Source of the DNA: Lepidurus packardi
Lineage: Eukaryota > Arthropoda > Branchiopoda > Notostraca > Triopsidae
Reading direction: 5' to 3'
Length of the DNA: 64,000 nucleotides
Assembly (NCBI GenBank): GCA_023053545.1
Contig: JAKZAN010000067.1
Coordinates: forward strand, 140,424-204,423
In this document: piece by piece, positions 29,820 through 42,681 of the stretch
Layout of the letters: the number at the start of each line of letters is the position of its first letter
Numbering within the stretch: position 1 is the stretch's first letter
Notes under the pieces: model-generated
Database searches by the model: none
What the model was told of the DNA's origin: nothing
The model's input: the letters and a program-made list of their open reading frames with translations, nothing else
Translations under genes and position numbers: made by a program

Positions 29820-32800
29820 TCCTTACGGACTGAATTAATTCCTTAATTAATTCCTTACGGACTGAATTAATTTCATACGGACTGAATTAATTACTTACGG
29901 ACTGAATTATTTCCTTACGTACTGAAGTTATTCCTTACGGACTGAATTAATACCTTACGGACTGAATTAAATCCTTACGGACAGAATTAATTCCGTACGA
30001 ACTGAATTAATTCCTTACGGACTGAATTAATTCCTTACGTACTGAATTAATTTCTTACGGACTGAATTAATTCCTTACGGACTGAATTAATTCATTACGG
30101 ACTTAATTAAATCCTTACAGACTGAATTAATTCCTTACGGACTGAATTAATTCCTTACGGACTGAATTAATTCCTTAATTAATTCCTTACGGACTGAATT
30201 AATTCCTTACGGACTGAATTAATTCCTTACGGACTGAATTAATACCTTACGGACTGAATTAAATCCTTACGGACTGAATTAATTCCTTACGGACTGAATT
30301 AGTTCCTTACGGACTGAATTAATTCCTTACGGACTGAATTAATTCCTTTCGGACTAAATTAATTCCTTACGTACTTAATTAATTCCTTACGGTCTGAATT
30401 AATTCCGTACGGATTTTATTAATTCCTTACGGACTGAATTAATTCATTACGGACTTAATTAATCCATTACGGACTGAATTATTACCTTACGAACTGAAGT
30501 TATTCCTTACGGACTGAATTAATTACTTACGGACTAAATTATTTCCTTACGTACTGAAATTATTCCTTACGGACTGAATTAATTCCTTACGGACTGAATT
30601 AATTCCTTAATTAATTCCTTACGGACGGAATAAATTCCTTAATTAATTCCTTAAGGACTGAATTAATTTCATACGGACTGAATTAATTACTTACGGACTG
30701 AATTATTTCCTTAAGTACTGAAGTTATTCCTTACGGACTGAATTAATACCTTACGGACTGAATTAAATCCTTACGGACAGAATTAATTCCTTACGAACTG
30801 AATTAATTCCTTACGTACTTAATTAAATCCTTACAGACTGAATTTATTCCTTATGGACTTAATTAATTCCGTAAGGAATGAATTAATTAATTACGGACTG
30901 AATTAATTCCTTACGGACTGAATTAATTCGTTATGGACTTAATTAATTCCTTACGGACTGAATTAATTCCTTACGGACTGAATTAATTCCTTACGGACTG
31001 AATTAATTCATTACGGACTTAATTAAATCCTTACAGACTGAATTAATTCCTTACGGACTGAATTAATTCCTTACGGACTGAATTAATTCCTTAATTAATT
31101 CCTTACGGACTGAATTAATTCCTTACGGACTGAATTAATTCCTTACGGACTGAATTAATTCCTTACGGACTGAATTAATACCTTACGGACTGAATTAAAT
31201 CCTTACGGACTGAATTAATTCCTTACGGACTGAATTAGTTCCTTACGTACTGAATTAATTCCTTACGGACTGAATTAATTCCTTTCGGACTTAATTAATT
31301 CCTTACGTACTTAATTAATTCCTTACGGTCTGAATTAATTCCGTACGGATTTTATTAATTCCTTACGGACTGAATTAATTCATTACGGACTTAATTAATC
31401 CATTACGGACTGAATTATTACCTTACGAACTGAAGTTATTCCTTACGGACTGAATTAATTACTTACGGACTAAATTATTTCCTTACGTACTGAAATTATT
31501 CCTTACGGACTGAATTAATTCCTTACGGACTGAATTAATTCCTTACGGACTGAATTAATTCCTTAATTAATTCCTTACGGACTGAATTAATTTCATACGG
31601 ACTGAATTAATTCCTTACGGACTGAATTAATTCCTTACGGACTGAATTAATTCCTTAATTAATTCCTTAAGGACTGAATTAATTCCTTACGGACTGAATT
31701 AATTCCTTAATTAATTCCTTAAGGACTGAATTAATTTCATACGGACTGAATTAATTACTTACGGACTGAATTATTTCCTTAAGTATTCAAGTTATTCCTT
31801 ACGGACTGAATTAATACCTTACGGACTGAATTAAATCCTTACGGACAGAATTAATTCCTTACGAACTGAATTAATTCCTTACGGACTGAATTAATTCCTT
31901 ACGTACTGAATTAATTCCTTACGGACTGAATTTATTCCTTACGGACTGAATTAATTCATTACGTACTTAATTAAATCCTTACAGACTGAATTTATTCCTT
32001 ATGGACTTAATTAATTCCGTAAGGAATGAATTAATTAATTACGGACTGAAATAATTCCTTACGGACTGAATTAATTCCTTACGGACTGAATTAATTCGTT
32101 ATGGACTTAATTAATTCCTTACGGACTGAATTAGTTCCTTACGGACTGAATTATTTCCTTACGGACTGAATTAATTCTTTAGGATTGATTGAATTCCGTT
32201 CTTACTGAATTAATTCCTTACGGACTGAATTAATTCCTTAATTAATTCCTTACGGACTTAATTAATTCCTTACGGAATGAATTAATACCTTACGGACTGA
32301 ATTAAATCCTTACGGACTAAATTAATTCCTTACGGTCTGAATTAAATCATTACGGACTGAATTAATTCCTTACGGACTGAATTAATTCATTACGGACCTA
32401 ATTAATTCCTTACGGACGGAATTAATCCTTTACGGATTTAATTAATTCCTTACGGACTGAATTAAATCCTTTCGGACTTAATTAATTCATTACGGACTTT
32501 ATTAATTCATTACGGACTTAATTAATTCATCACGGACTTAATTAATTCATTACGGACTTAATTAATTCATCACGGACTTAATTAATTCATTACGGACTTA
32601 ATTAAATCCTTACGGACTGAATTAATTCATTATGGACTTAATTAATTCCGTATAGAATGAATGAGTTAATTACGGACTGAATTAATTCCTTACGGCCTGA
32701 ATTATTTCTTTACGGACTGAATTAATTTCATACGGACTGAATTAATTCATTACAGACTTAATTAATCCATTACGGACTGAATTAATTCCTTACGTACTGA

Positions 32801-35800
32801 ACTTATTCCTTACGGACTGAATTAATTCCTTACGGACTGAATTAATTCCTTACGGACTTAATTAATTCCTTACGGACTTAATTAATTCCTTACGGACTTA
32901 ATTAATTCCTTACGGACTGAATTAATTCATTACGGACTGAATTAATTCCTTACGGACTGAATTAATTCCTTACGGACCTAATTAATTCCTTACGGACGGA
33001 ATTAATTCCTTACGGAGGGAATTAATCCCTTACGTACTTAATTAATTCCTTACGGTCTGAATTAATTCCGTGCGGATTTAATTAATTCCTTACGGACTGA
33101 ATTAAATCCTTACGGACTGAATTAATTCATTATGGACTTAATTAATTCCGTAAGAAATGAATGAATTAATTACGGACTGAAATAATTCCTTACGGACTGA
33201 ATTAATTCCTTACGGACTGAATTAATTCGTTACGGACTGAATTAATTTCATACGGACTGAATTAATTCATTACTGACTTAATTAATCCATTACGGACCTA
33301 ATTAATTCCTTACGTACTGAACTTATTCCTTACGGACTTAATTAATTCCTTACGGACTGAATTAATACCTTACGGACTGAATGAAATCCTTACGGACTAA
33401 ATTAATTCCTTACGGACTGAATTAATTCATTACGGACCTAATTCATTCCTTACTGACGGAATTAATTCCTTACGTACTTAATTAATTCCTTACGGTCTGA
33501 ATTAATTCCGTACGGATTTAATTAATTCCTTACGGACTGAATTAAATCCTTACGGACTGAATTAATTCATTATGGACTTAATTAATTCCGTAAGGAATGA
33601 AATAATTCCTTACGGACTGAAATAATTCCTTACGGACTGAATTAATTCCTTATGGACTGAATTAATTCCTTACGGACTGAACTAATTCCTTACGGACTGA
33701 ATTAATTCCTTAATTAATTCCTTACGGACTGAATTAATTTCATACGGACTGAATTAATTACTTACGGACTGAATTATTTCCTTACGTACTGAAGTTATTC
33801 CTTACGGACTGAATTAATACCTTACGGACTGAATTAAATCCTTACGGACAGAATTAATTCCGTACGAACTGAATTAATTCCTTACGGACTGAATTAATTC
33901 CTTACGTACTGAATTAATTTCTTACGGACTGAATTAATTCCTTACGGACTGAATTAATTCATTACGGACTTAATTAAATCCTTACAGACTGAATTAATTC
34001 CTTACGGACTGAATTAATTCCTTACGGACTGAATTAATTCCTTAATTAATTCCTTACGGACTGAATTAATTCCTTACGGACTGAATTAATTCCTTACGGA
34101 CTGAATTAATACCTTACGGACTGAATTAAATCCTTACGGACTGAATTAATTCCTTACGGACTGAATTAGTTCCTTACGGACTGAATTAATTCCTTACGGA
34201 CTGAATTAATTCCTTTCGGACTAAATTAATTCCTTACGTACTTAATTAATTCCTTACGGTCTGAATTAATTCCGTACGGATTTTATTAATTCCTTACGGA
34301 CTGAATTAATTCATTACGGACTTAATTAATCCATTACGGACTGAATTATTACCTTACGAACTGAAGTTATTCCTTACGGACTGAATTAATTACTTACGGA
34401 CTAAATTATTTCCTTACGTACTGAAATTATTCCTTACGGACTGAATTAATTCCTTACGGACTGAATTAATTCCTTAATTAATTCCTTACGGACGGAATAA
34501 ATTCCTTAATTAATTCCTTAAGGACTGAATTAATTTCATACGGACTGAATTAATTACTTACGGACTGAATTATTTCCTTAAGTACTGAAGTTATTCCTTA
34601 CGGACTGAATTAATACCTTACGGACTGAATTAAATCCTTACGGACAGAATTAATTCCTTACGAACTGAATTAATTCCTTACGTACTTAATTAAATCCTTA
34701 CAGACTGAATTTATTCCTTATGGACTTAATTAATTCCGTAAGGAATGAATTAATTAATTACGGACTGAATTAATTCCTTACGGACTGAATTAATTCGTTA
34801 TGGACTTAATTAATTCCTTACGGACTGAATTAATTCCTTACGGACTGAATTAATTCCTTACGGACTGAATTAATTCATTACGGACTTAATTAAATCCTTA
34901 CAGACTGAATTAATTCCTTACGGACTGAATTAATTCCTTACGGACTGAATTAATTCCTTAATTAATTCCTTACGGACTGAATTAATTCCTTACGGACTGA
35001 ATTAATTCCTTACGGACTGAATTAATTCCTTACGGACTGAATTAATACCTTACGGACTGAATTAAATCCTTACGGACTGAATTAATTCCTTACGGACTGA
35101 ATTAGTTCCTTACGTACTGAATTAATTCCTTACGGACTGAATTAATTCCTTTCGGACTTAATTAATTCCTTACGTACTTAATTAATTCCTTACGGTCTGA
35201 ATTAATTCCATACGGATTTTATTAATTCCTTACGGACTGAATTAATTCATTACGGACTTAATTAATCCATTACGGACTGAATTATTACCTTACGAACTGA
35301 AGTTATTCCTTACGGACTGAATTAATTACTTACGGACTAAATTATTTCCTTACGTACTGAAATTATTCCTTACGGACTGAATTAATTCCTTACGGACTGA
35401 ATTAATTCCTTACGGACTGAATTAATTCCTTAATTAATTCCTTACGGACTGAATTAATTTCATACGGACTGAATTAATTCCTTACGGACTGAATTAATTC
35501 CTTACGGACTGAATTAATTCCTTAATTAATTCCTTAAGGACTGAATTAATTTCATACGGACTGAATTAATTACTTACGGACTGAATTATTTCCTTAAGTA
35601 TTCAAGTTATTCCTTACGGACTGAATTAATACCTTACGGACTGAATTAAATCCTTACGGACAGAATTAATTCCTTACGGACTGAATTACTTCCTTACGGA
35701 CTGAATTAATTCGTTATGGACTTAATTAATTCCTTACGGACTGAATTAGTTCCTTACGGACTGAATTATTTCCTTACGGACTGAATTAATTCTTTAGGAT

Positions 35801-37400
35801 TGATTGAATTCCGTTCTTACTGAATTAATTCCTTACGGACTGAATTAATTCCTTAATTAATTCCTTACGGACTTAATTAATTCCTTACGGAATGAATTAA
35901 TACCTTACGGACTGAATTAAATCCTTACGGACTAAATTAATTCCTTACGGTCTGAATTAAATCATTACGGACTGAATTAATTCCTTACGGACTGAATTAA
36001 TTCATTACGGACCTAATTAATTCCTTACGGACGGAATTAATACTTTACGGATTTAATTAATTCCTTACGGACTGAATTAAATCCTTTCGGACTTAATTAA
36101 TTCATTACGGATTTTATTAATTCATTACGGACTTAATTAATTCATCACGGACTTAATTAATTCATTACGGACTTAATTAATTCATCACGGACTTAATTAA
36201 TTCATTACGGACTTAATTAAATCCTTACGGACTGAATTAATTCATTATGGACTTAATTAATTCCGTATAGAATGAATGAGTTAATTACGGACTGAATTAA
36301 TTCCTTACGGCCTGAATTATTTCTTTACGGACTGAATTAATTTCATACGGACTGAATTAATTCATTACAGACTTAATTAATCCATTACGGACTGAATTAA
36401 TTCCTTACGTACTGAACTTATTCCTTACGGACTGAATTAATTCCTTACGGACTGAATTAATTCCTTACGGACTTAATTAATTCCTTACGGACTTAATTAA
36501 TTCCTTACGGACTTAATTAATTCCTTACGGACTGAATTAATTCATTACGGACTGAATTAATTCCTTACGGACTGAATTAATTCCTTACGGACCTAATTAA
36601 TTCCTTACGGACGGAATTAATTCCTTACGGAGGGAATTAATCCCTTACGTACTTAATTAATTCCTTACGGTCTGAATTAATTCCGTGCGGATTTAATTAA
36701 TTCCTTACGGACTGAATTAAATCCTTACGGACTGAATTAATTCATTATGGACTTAATTAATTCCGTAAGAAATGAATGAATTAATTACGGACTGAAATAA
36801 TTCCTTACGGACTGAATTAATTCCTTACGGACTGAATTAATTCGTTACGGACTGAATTAATTTCATACGGACTGAATTAATTCATTACTGACTTAATTAA
36901 TCCATTACGGACCTAATTAATTCCTTACGTACTGAACTTATTCCTTACGGACTTAATTAATTCCTTACGGACTGAATTAATACCTTACGGACTGAATGAA
37001 ATCCTTACGGACTAAATTAATTCCTTACGGACTGAATTAATTCATTACGGACCTAATTCATTCCTTACTGACGGAATTAATTCCTTACGTACTTAATTAA
37101 TTCCTTACGGTCTGAATTAATTCCGTACGGATTTAATTAATTCCTTACGGACTGAATTAAATCCTTACGGACTGAATTAATTCATTATGGACTTAATTAA
37201 TTCCGTAAGGAATGAATGAATTAATTACGGACTGAAATAATTCCTTACGGACTGAATTAATTCCTTACGGACTGAATTAATTCGTTACGGACTGAATTAA
37301 TTTCATACGGACTGAATTAATTCATTACTGACTTAATTAATCCATTACGGACTTAATTAATTCCTTACGTACTGAACTTATTCCTTACGGACTTAATTAA
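29820..37400 (+). repeat. Imperfect tandem duplication with about 3.87-kb offset
   Basis: Sequence from about 29,820 recurs from about 33,690 at an offset of 3,867 bp. For example, the unusual ACGGACGGAA junction is at 30,621 and 34,488, and CCTTAATTAATTCC at 29,841 and 33,708. After about 31,650 the offset falls to 3,615 bp (dimers at 32,174 and 35,789) because the second copy lacks 52 bp and then 200 bp present in the first. The 52 bp equal 20 + 20 + 12, so they include one truncated monomer. Repeats of CATCACGGACTT near 32,527 and 36,142 belong to both copies. Confidence 0.75.
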
Positions 37401-37832
37401 TTCCTTACGGACTGAATTAATACCTTACGGACTGAATGAAATCCTTACGGACTAAATTAATTCCTTACGGACTGAATTAATTCATTACGGACCTAATTCA
37501 TTCCTTACTGACGGAATTAATTCCTTACGTACTTAATTAATTCCTTACGGTCTGAATTAATTCCGTACGGATTTAATTAATTCCTTACGGACTGAATTAA
37601 ATCCTTACGGACTGAATTAATTCATTATGGACTTAATTAATTCCGTAAGGAATGAATGAGTTAATTACGGACTGAAATAATTCCTTACAGACTGAATTAA
37701 TTCCTTACGGACTGAATTAATTCCTTACGGACTGAATTATTTCCTTACGGACTGAATTATTTCCTTACGGACTGAATAAATTTCATACGGACTGAATTAA
37801 TTCATTACGGACTTAATTAATCCATTACGGAC
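36191..37832 (+). repeat. Segment repeated at 40,101-41,742 (offset 3,910 bp)
   Basis: Reversed-core monomers spaced 500, 440 and 440 bp match those at 40,171-41,551. The upstream match begins near 36,191/40,101. Downstream the copies agree until 37,832/41,742, after which this copy enters the core-less tract while the other continues with normal monomers. The first copy therefore ends exactly at the unusual tract. I noticed scattered single-base differences, such as TTATATAA near 41,244, but did not compare base by base. Confidence 0.75.
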
Positions 37833-37947
37833 ATTAATCCATTAATTCCATTAATTTCATTAATAATTTCATTAATAATTTCATTAATTTTCATTAATAA
37901 TTTCATTAATTTCATTAATTCCATTAATACATTAATCCATTAATTCC
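37833..37947. repeat. 115-bp core-less linker tract interrupting the array
   Basis: The tract is twelve modules, each starting with ATTAAT: ATTAATCC, ATTAATTCC, ATTAATTTC, ATTAATAATTTC (twice), ATTAATTTTC, ATTAATAATTTC, ATTAATTTC, ATTAATTCC, ATTAATAC, ATTAATCC and ATTAATTCC. Module lengths are 8, 9, 9, 12, 12, 10, 12, 9, 9, 8, 8, 9, so long modules sit in the middle and short ones at both ends. Most modules match linker variants of the array (ATTAATTCC, ATTAATCC, ATTAATTTC, ATTAATAC), but the following TTACGGACTGA core is absent throughout. It contains no G at all on the + strand. It is the only such tract in the window and lies at a junction between two array segments. Confidence 0.92.
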
Positions 37948-40112
37948 TTACGGACTGAATTAATTCGTTATGGACTTAATTAATTCCTTACGGACTGAAT
38001 TAATTCCTTACGGACTGAATTAATTCCTTACGGACTGAATTAATTCATTACGGACTTAATTAAATCCTTACCGACTGAATTAATTCCTTACGGACTGAAT
38101 TAATTCCTTACGGACTGAATTAATTCCTTAATTAATTCCTTACGGACTGAATTAATTCCTTACGGACTGAATTAATTCCTTACGGACTGAATTAATTCCT
38201 TACGGACTGAATTAATACCTTACGGACTGAATTAAATCCTTACGGACTGAATTAATTCCTTACGGACTGAATTAGTTCCTTACGTACTGAATTAATTCCT
38301 TACGGACTGAATTAATTCCTTTCGGACTTAATTAATTCCTTACGTACTTAATTAATTCCTTACGGTCTGAATTAATTCCGTACGGATTTTATTAATTCCT
38401 TACGGACTGAATTAATTCATTACGGACTTAATTAATCCATTACGGACTGAATTATTACCTTACGAACTGAAGTTATTCCTTACGGACTGAATTAATTACT
38501 TACGGACTAAATTATTTCCTTACGTACTGAAATTATTCCTTACGGACTGAATTAATTCCTTACGGACTGAATTAATTCCTTACGGACTGAATTAATTCCT
38601 TAATTAATTCCTTACGGACTGAATTAATTTCATACGGACTGAATTAATTCCTTACGGACTGAATTAATTCCTTACGGACTGAATTAATTCCTTAATTAAT
38701 TCCTTAAGGACTGAATTAATTTCATACGGACTGAATTAATTCCTTACGGACTGAATTAATACCTTACGGACTGAATTAAATCCTTACGGACAGAATTAAT
38801 TCCTTACGAACTGAATTAATTCCTTACGGACTGAATTAATTCCTTACGGACTGAATTAATTCGTTATGGACTTAATTAATTCCTTACGGACTGAATTAGT
38901 TCCTTACGGACTGAATTATTTCCTTACGGACTGAATTAATTCTTTAGGATTGATTGAATTCCGTTCTTACTGAATTAATTCCTTACGGACTGAATTAATT
39001 CCTTAATTAATTCCTTACGGACTTAATTAATTCCTTACGGAATGAATTAATACCTTACGGACTGAATTAAATCCTTACGGACTAAATTAATTCCTTACGG
39101 TCTGAATTAAATCATTACGGACTGAATTAATTCCTTACGGACTGAATTAATTCATTACGGACCTAATTAATTCCTTACGGACGGAATTAATCCTTTACGG
39201 ATTTAATTAATTCCTTACGGACTGAATTAAATCCTTTCGGACTTAATTAATTCATTACGGACTTTATTAATTCATTACGGACTTAATTAATTCATCACGG
39301 ACTTAATTAATTCATTACGGACTTAATTAATTCCTTACGGACTGAATTAATTCCTTACGGACTGAATTAAATCCTTACGGACTGAATTAATTCATTATGG
39401 ACTTAATTAATTCCGTAAGGAATGAATGAGTTAATTACGGACTGAATTAATTCCTTACGGCCTGAATTATTTCTTTACGGACTGAATTAATTTCATACGG
39501 ACTGAATTAATTCATTACAGACTTAATTAATCCATTACGGACTGAATTAATTCCTTACGTACTGAACTTATTCCTTACGGACTGAATTAATTCCTTACGG
39601 ACTGAATTAATTCCTTACGGACTTAATTAATTCCTTACGGACTTAATTAATTCCTTACGGACTTAATTAATTCCTTACGGAATAAATTAATTCCTTACGG
39701 ACTGAATTAATTCATTACGGACTGAATTAATTCCTTACGGACTGAATTAATTCCTTACGGACCTAATTAATTCCTTACGGACGGAATTAATTCCTTACGG
39801 AGGGAATTAATCCCTTACGTACTTAATTAATTCCTTACGGTCTGAATTAATTCCGTACGGATTTAATTAATTCCTTACGGACTGAATTAAATCCTTACGG
39901 ACTGAATTAATTCATTATGGACTTAATTAATTCCGTAAGGAATGAATGAATTAATTACGGACTGAAATAATTCCTTACGGACTGAATTAATTCCTTACGG
40001 ACTGAATTAATTCCTTACGGACTGAATTAATTCGTTACGGACTGAATTAATTTCATACGGACTGAATTAATTCATTACTGACTTAATTAATCCATTACGG
40101 ACTTAATTAATT
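37948..40112 (+). repeat. Segment repeated at 42,095-44,259 (offset 4,147 bp)
   Basis: Starting directly after the core-less tract, the sequence matches that from about 42,095: TTCGTTATGG, the shared CTTACCGACTG monomer, the 12-bp truncated monomers, the CCG dimer (38939 and 43086) and CATCACGG (39292 and 43439). The match ends near 40,112/44,259. At 42,09x the same sequence is joined on its left to an ordinary CCGTACGG monomer, with no core-less tract. The start also matches about 34,778 onward at an offset of 3,170 bp. Confidence 0.75.
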
Positions 40113-42681
40113 CATTACGGACTTAATTAAATCCTTACGGACTGAATTAATTCATTATGGACTTAATTAATTCCGTATAGAATGAATGAGTTAATTACGG
40201 ACTGAATTAATTCCTTACGGCCTGAATTATTTCTTTACGGACTGAATTAATTTCATACGGACTGAATTAATTCATTACAGACTTAATTAATCCATTACGG
40301 ACTGAATTAATTCCTTACGTACTGAACTTATTCCTTACGGACTGAATTAATTCCTTACGGACTGAATTAATTCCTTACGGACTTAATTAATTCCTTACGG
40401 ACTTAATTAATTCCTTACGGACTTAATTAATTCCTTACGGACTGAATTAATTCATTACGGACTGAATTAATTCCTTACGGACTGAATTAATTCCTTACGG
40501 ACCTAATTAATTCCTTACGGACGGAATTAATTCCTTACGGAGGGAATTAATCCCTTACGTACTTAATTAATTCCTTACGGTCTGAATTAATTCCGTGCGG
40601 ATTTAATTAATTCCTTACGGACTGAATTAAATCCTTACGGACTGAATTAATTCATTATGGACTTAATTAATTCCGTAAGAAATGAATGAATTAATTACGG
40701 ACTGAAATAATTCCTTACGGACTGAATTAATTCCTTACGGACTGAATTAATTCGTTACGGACTGAATTAATTTCATACGGACTGAATTAATTCATTACTG
40801 ACTTAATTAATCCATTACGGACCTAATTAATTCCTTACGTACTGAACTTATTCCTTACGGACTTAATTAATTCCTTACGGACTGAATTAATACCTTACGG
40901 ACTGAATGAAATCCTTACGGACTAAATTAATTCCTTACGGACTGAATTAATTCATTACGGACCTAATTCATTCCTTACTGACGGAATTAATTCCTTACGT
41001 ACTTAATTAATTCCTTACGGTCTGAATTAATTCCGTACGGATTTAATTAATTCCTTACGGACTGAATTAAATCCTTACGGACTGAATTAATTCATTATGG
41101 ACTTAATTAATTCCGTAAGGAATGAATGAATTAATTACGGACTGAAATAATTCCTTACGGACTGAATTAATTCCTTACGGACTGAATTAATTCGTTACGG
41201 ACTGAATTAATTTCATACGGACTGAATTAATTCATTACTGACTTATATAATCCATTACGGACTTAATTAATTCCTTACGTACTGAACTTATTCCTTACGG
41301 ACTTAATTAATTCCTTACGGACTGAATTAATACCTTACGGACTGAATGAAATCCTTACGGACTAAATTAATTCCTTACGGACTGAATTAATTCATTACGG
41401 ACCTAATTCATTCCTTACTGACGGAATTAATTCCTTACGTACTTAATTAATTCCTTACGGTCTGAATTAATTCCGTACGGATTTAATTAATTCCTTACGG
41501 ACTGAATTAAATCCTTACGGACTGAATTAATTCATTATGGACTTAATTAATTCCGTAAGGAATGAATGAGTTAATTACGGACTGAAATAATTCCTTACAG
41601 ACTGAATTAATTCCTTACGGACTGAATTAATTCCTTACGGACTGAATTATTTCCTTACGGACTGAATTATTTCCTTACGGACTGAATAAATTTCATACGG
41701 ACTGAATTAATTCATTACGGACTTAATTAATCCATTACGGACTGAATTAATCCATTACGGACTGAATTAATTCCTTACGTACTGAACTTATTCCTTACGG
41801 ACTGAATTAATTCCTTACGGACTGAATTAATTCCTTACGGACTTAATTAATTCCTTAGGGACTTAATTAATTCCTTACGGACTTAATTAATTCCTTACGG
41901 ACTAAATTAATTCCTTACGGACTGAATTAATTCATTACGGACTGAATTAATTCCTTACGGACTGAATTAATTCCTTACGGACCTAATTAATTCCTTACGG
42001 ACGGAATTAATTCCTTACGGAGGGAATTAATCCCTTACGTACTTAATTAATTCCTTACGGTCTGAATTAATTCCGTACGGACTGAATTAATTCCTTACGG
42101 ACTGAATTAATTCGTTATGGACTTAATTAATTCCTTACGGACTGAATTAATTCCTTACGGACTGAATTAATTCCTTACGGACTGAATTAATTCATTACGG
42201 ACTTAATTAAATCCTTACCGACTGAATTAATTCCTTACGGACTGAATTAATTCCTTACGGACTGAATTAATTCCTTAATTAATTCCTTACGGACTGAATT
42301 AATTCCTTACGGACTGAATTAATTCCTTACGGACTGAATTAATTCCTTACGGACTGAATTAATACCTTACGGACTGAATTAAATCCTTACGGACTGAATT
42401 AATTCCTTACGGACTGAATTAGTTCCTTACGTACTGAATTAATTCCTTACGGACTGAATTAATTCCTTTCGGACTTAATTAATTCCTTACGTACTTAATT
42501 AATTCCTTACGGTCTGAATTAATTCCGTACGGATTTTATTAATTCCTTACGGACTGAATTAATTCATTACGGACTTAATTAATCCATTACGGACTGAATT
42601 ATTACCTTACGAACTGAAGTTATTCCTTACGGACTGAATTAATTACTTACGGACTAAATTATTTCCTTACGTACTGAAATT

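Larger units (their letters stand above)
19586..32212 (+). repeat. Array domain C: mosaic of dimer subtypes and paired truncated monomers
   Basis: The 39-bp dimer returns in several subtypes. The CCGTTCTTACTG type is at 19586, 20981, 23357, 27008, 28279 and 32174. The CCTTTCTTATTG type is at 21864, 24460 and 28629, with CCTTTCTTACTG at 28470. CCATTTTTACTG and CCATTCTTACTG pairs are at 22195/22254, 24731/24790 and 28888/28947. Truncated ATTCCTTAATTA monomers often occur as pairs 32 bp apart, for example 19645/19677 and 19849/19881. The AATCGATTACGG monomer of domains A and B appears here as AATCAATTACGG (near 22,625, 25,162 and 29,338). The block near 20.4-24.7 kb is partly repeated at about 26.3-29.0 kb. 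Confidence 0.75.

Noticed and set aside
33015-33030. GGGAATTAATCCC as a perfect palindrome
   Set aside because: The reverse complement is GGGATTAATTCCC; the two sides are offset by one base, so the symmetry is only approximate.
37833-37947. Insertion of a mobile element
   Set aside because: The tract is only 115 bp, has no terminal inverted repeats or clear target duplication, and is made of the array's own linker words.
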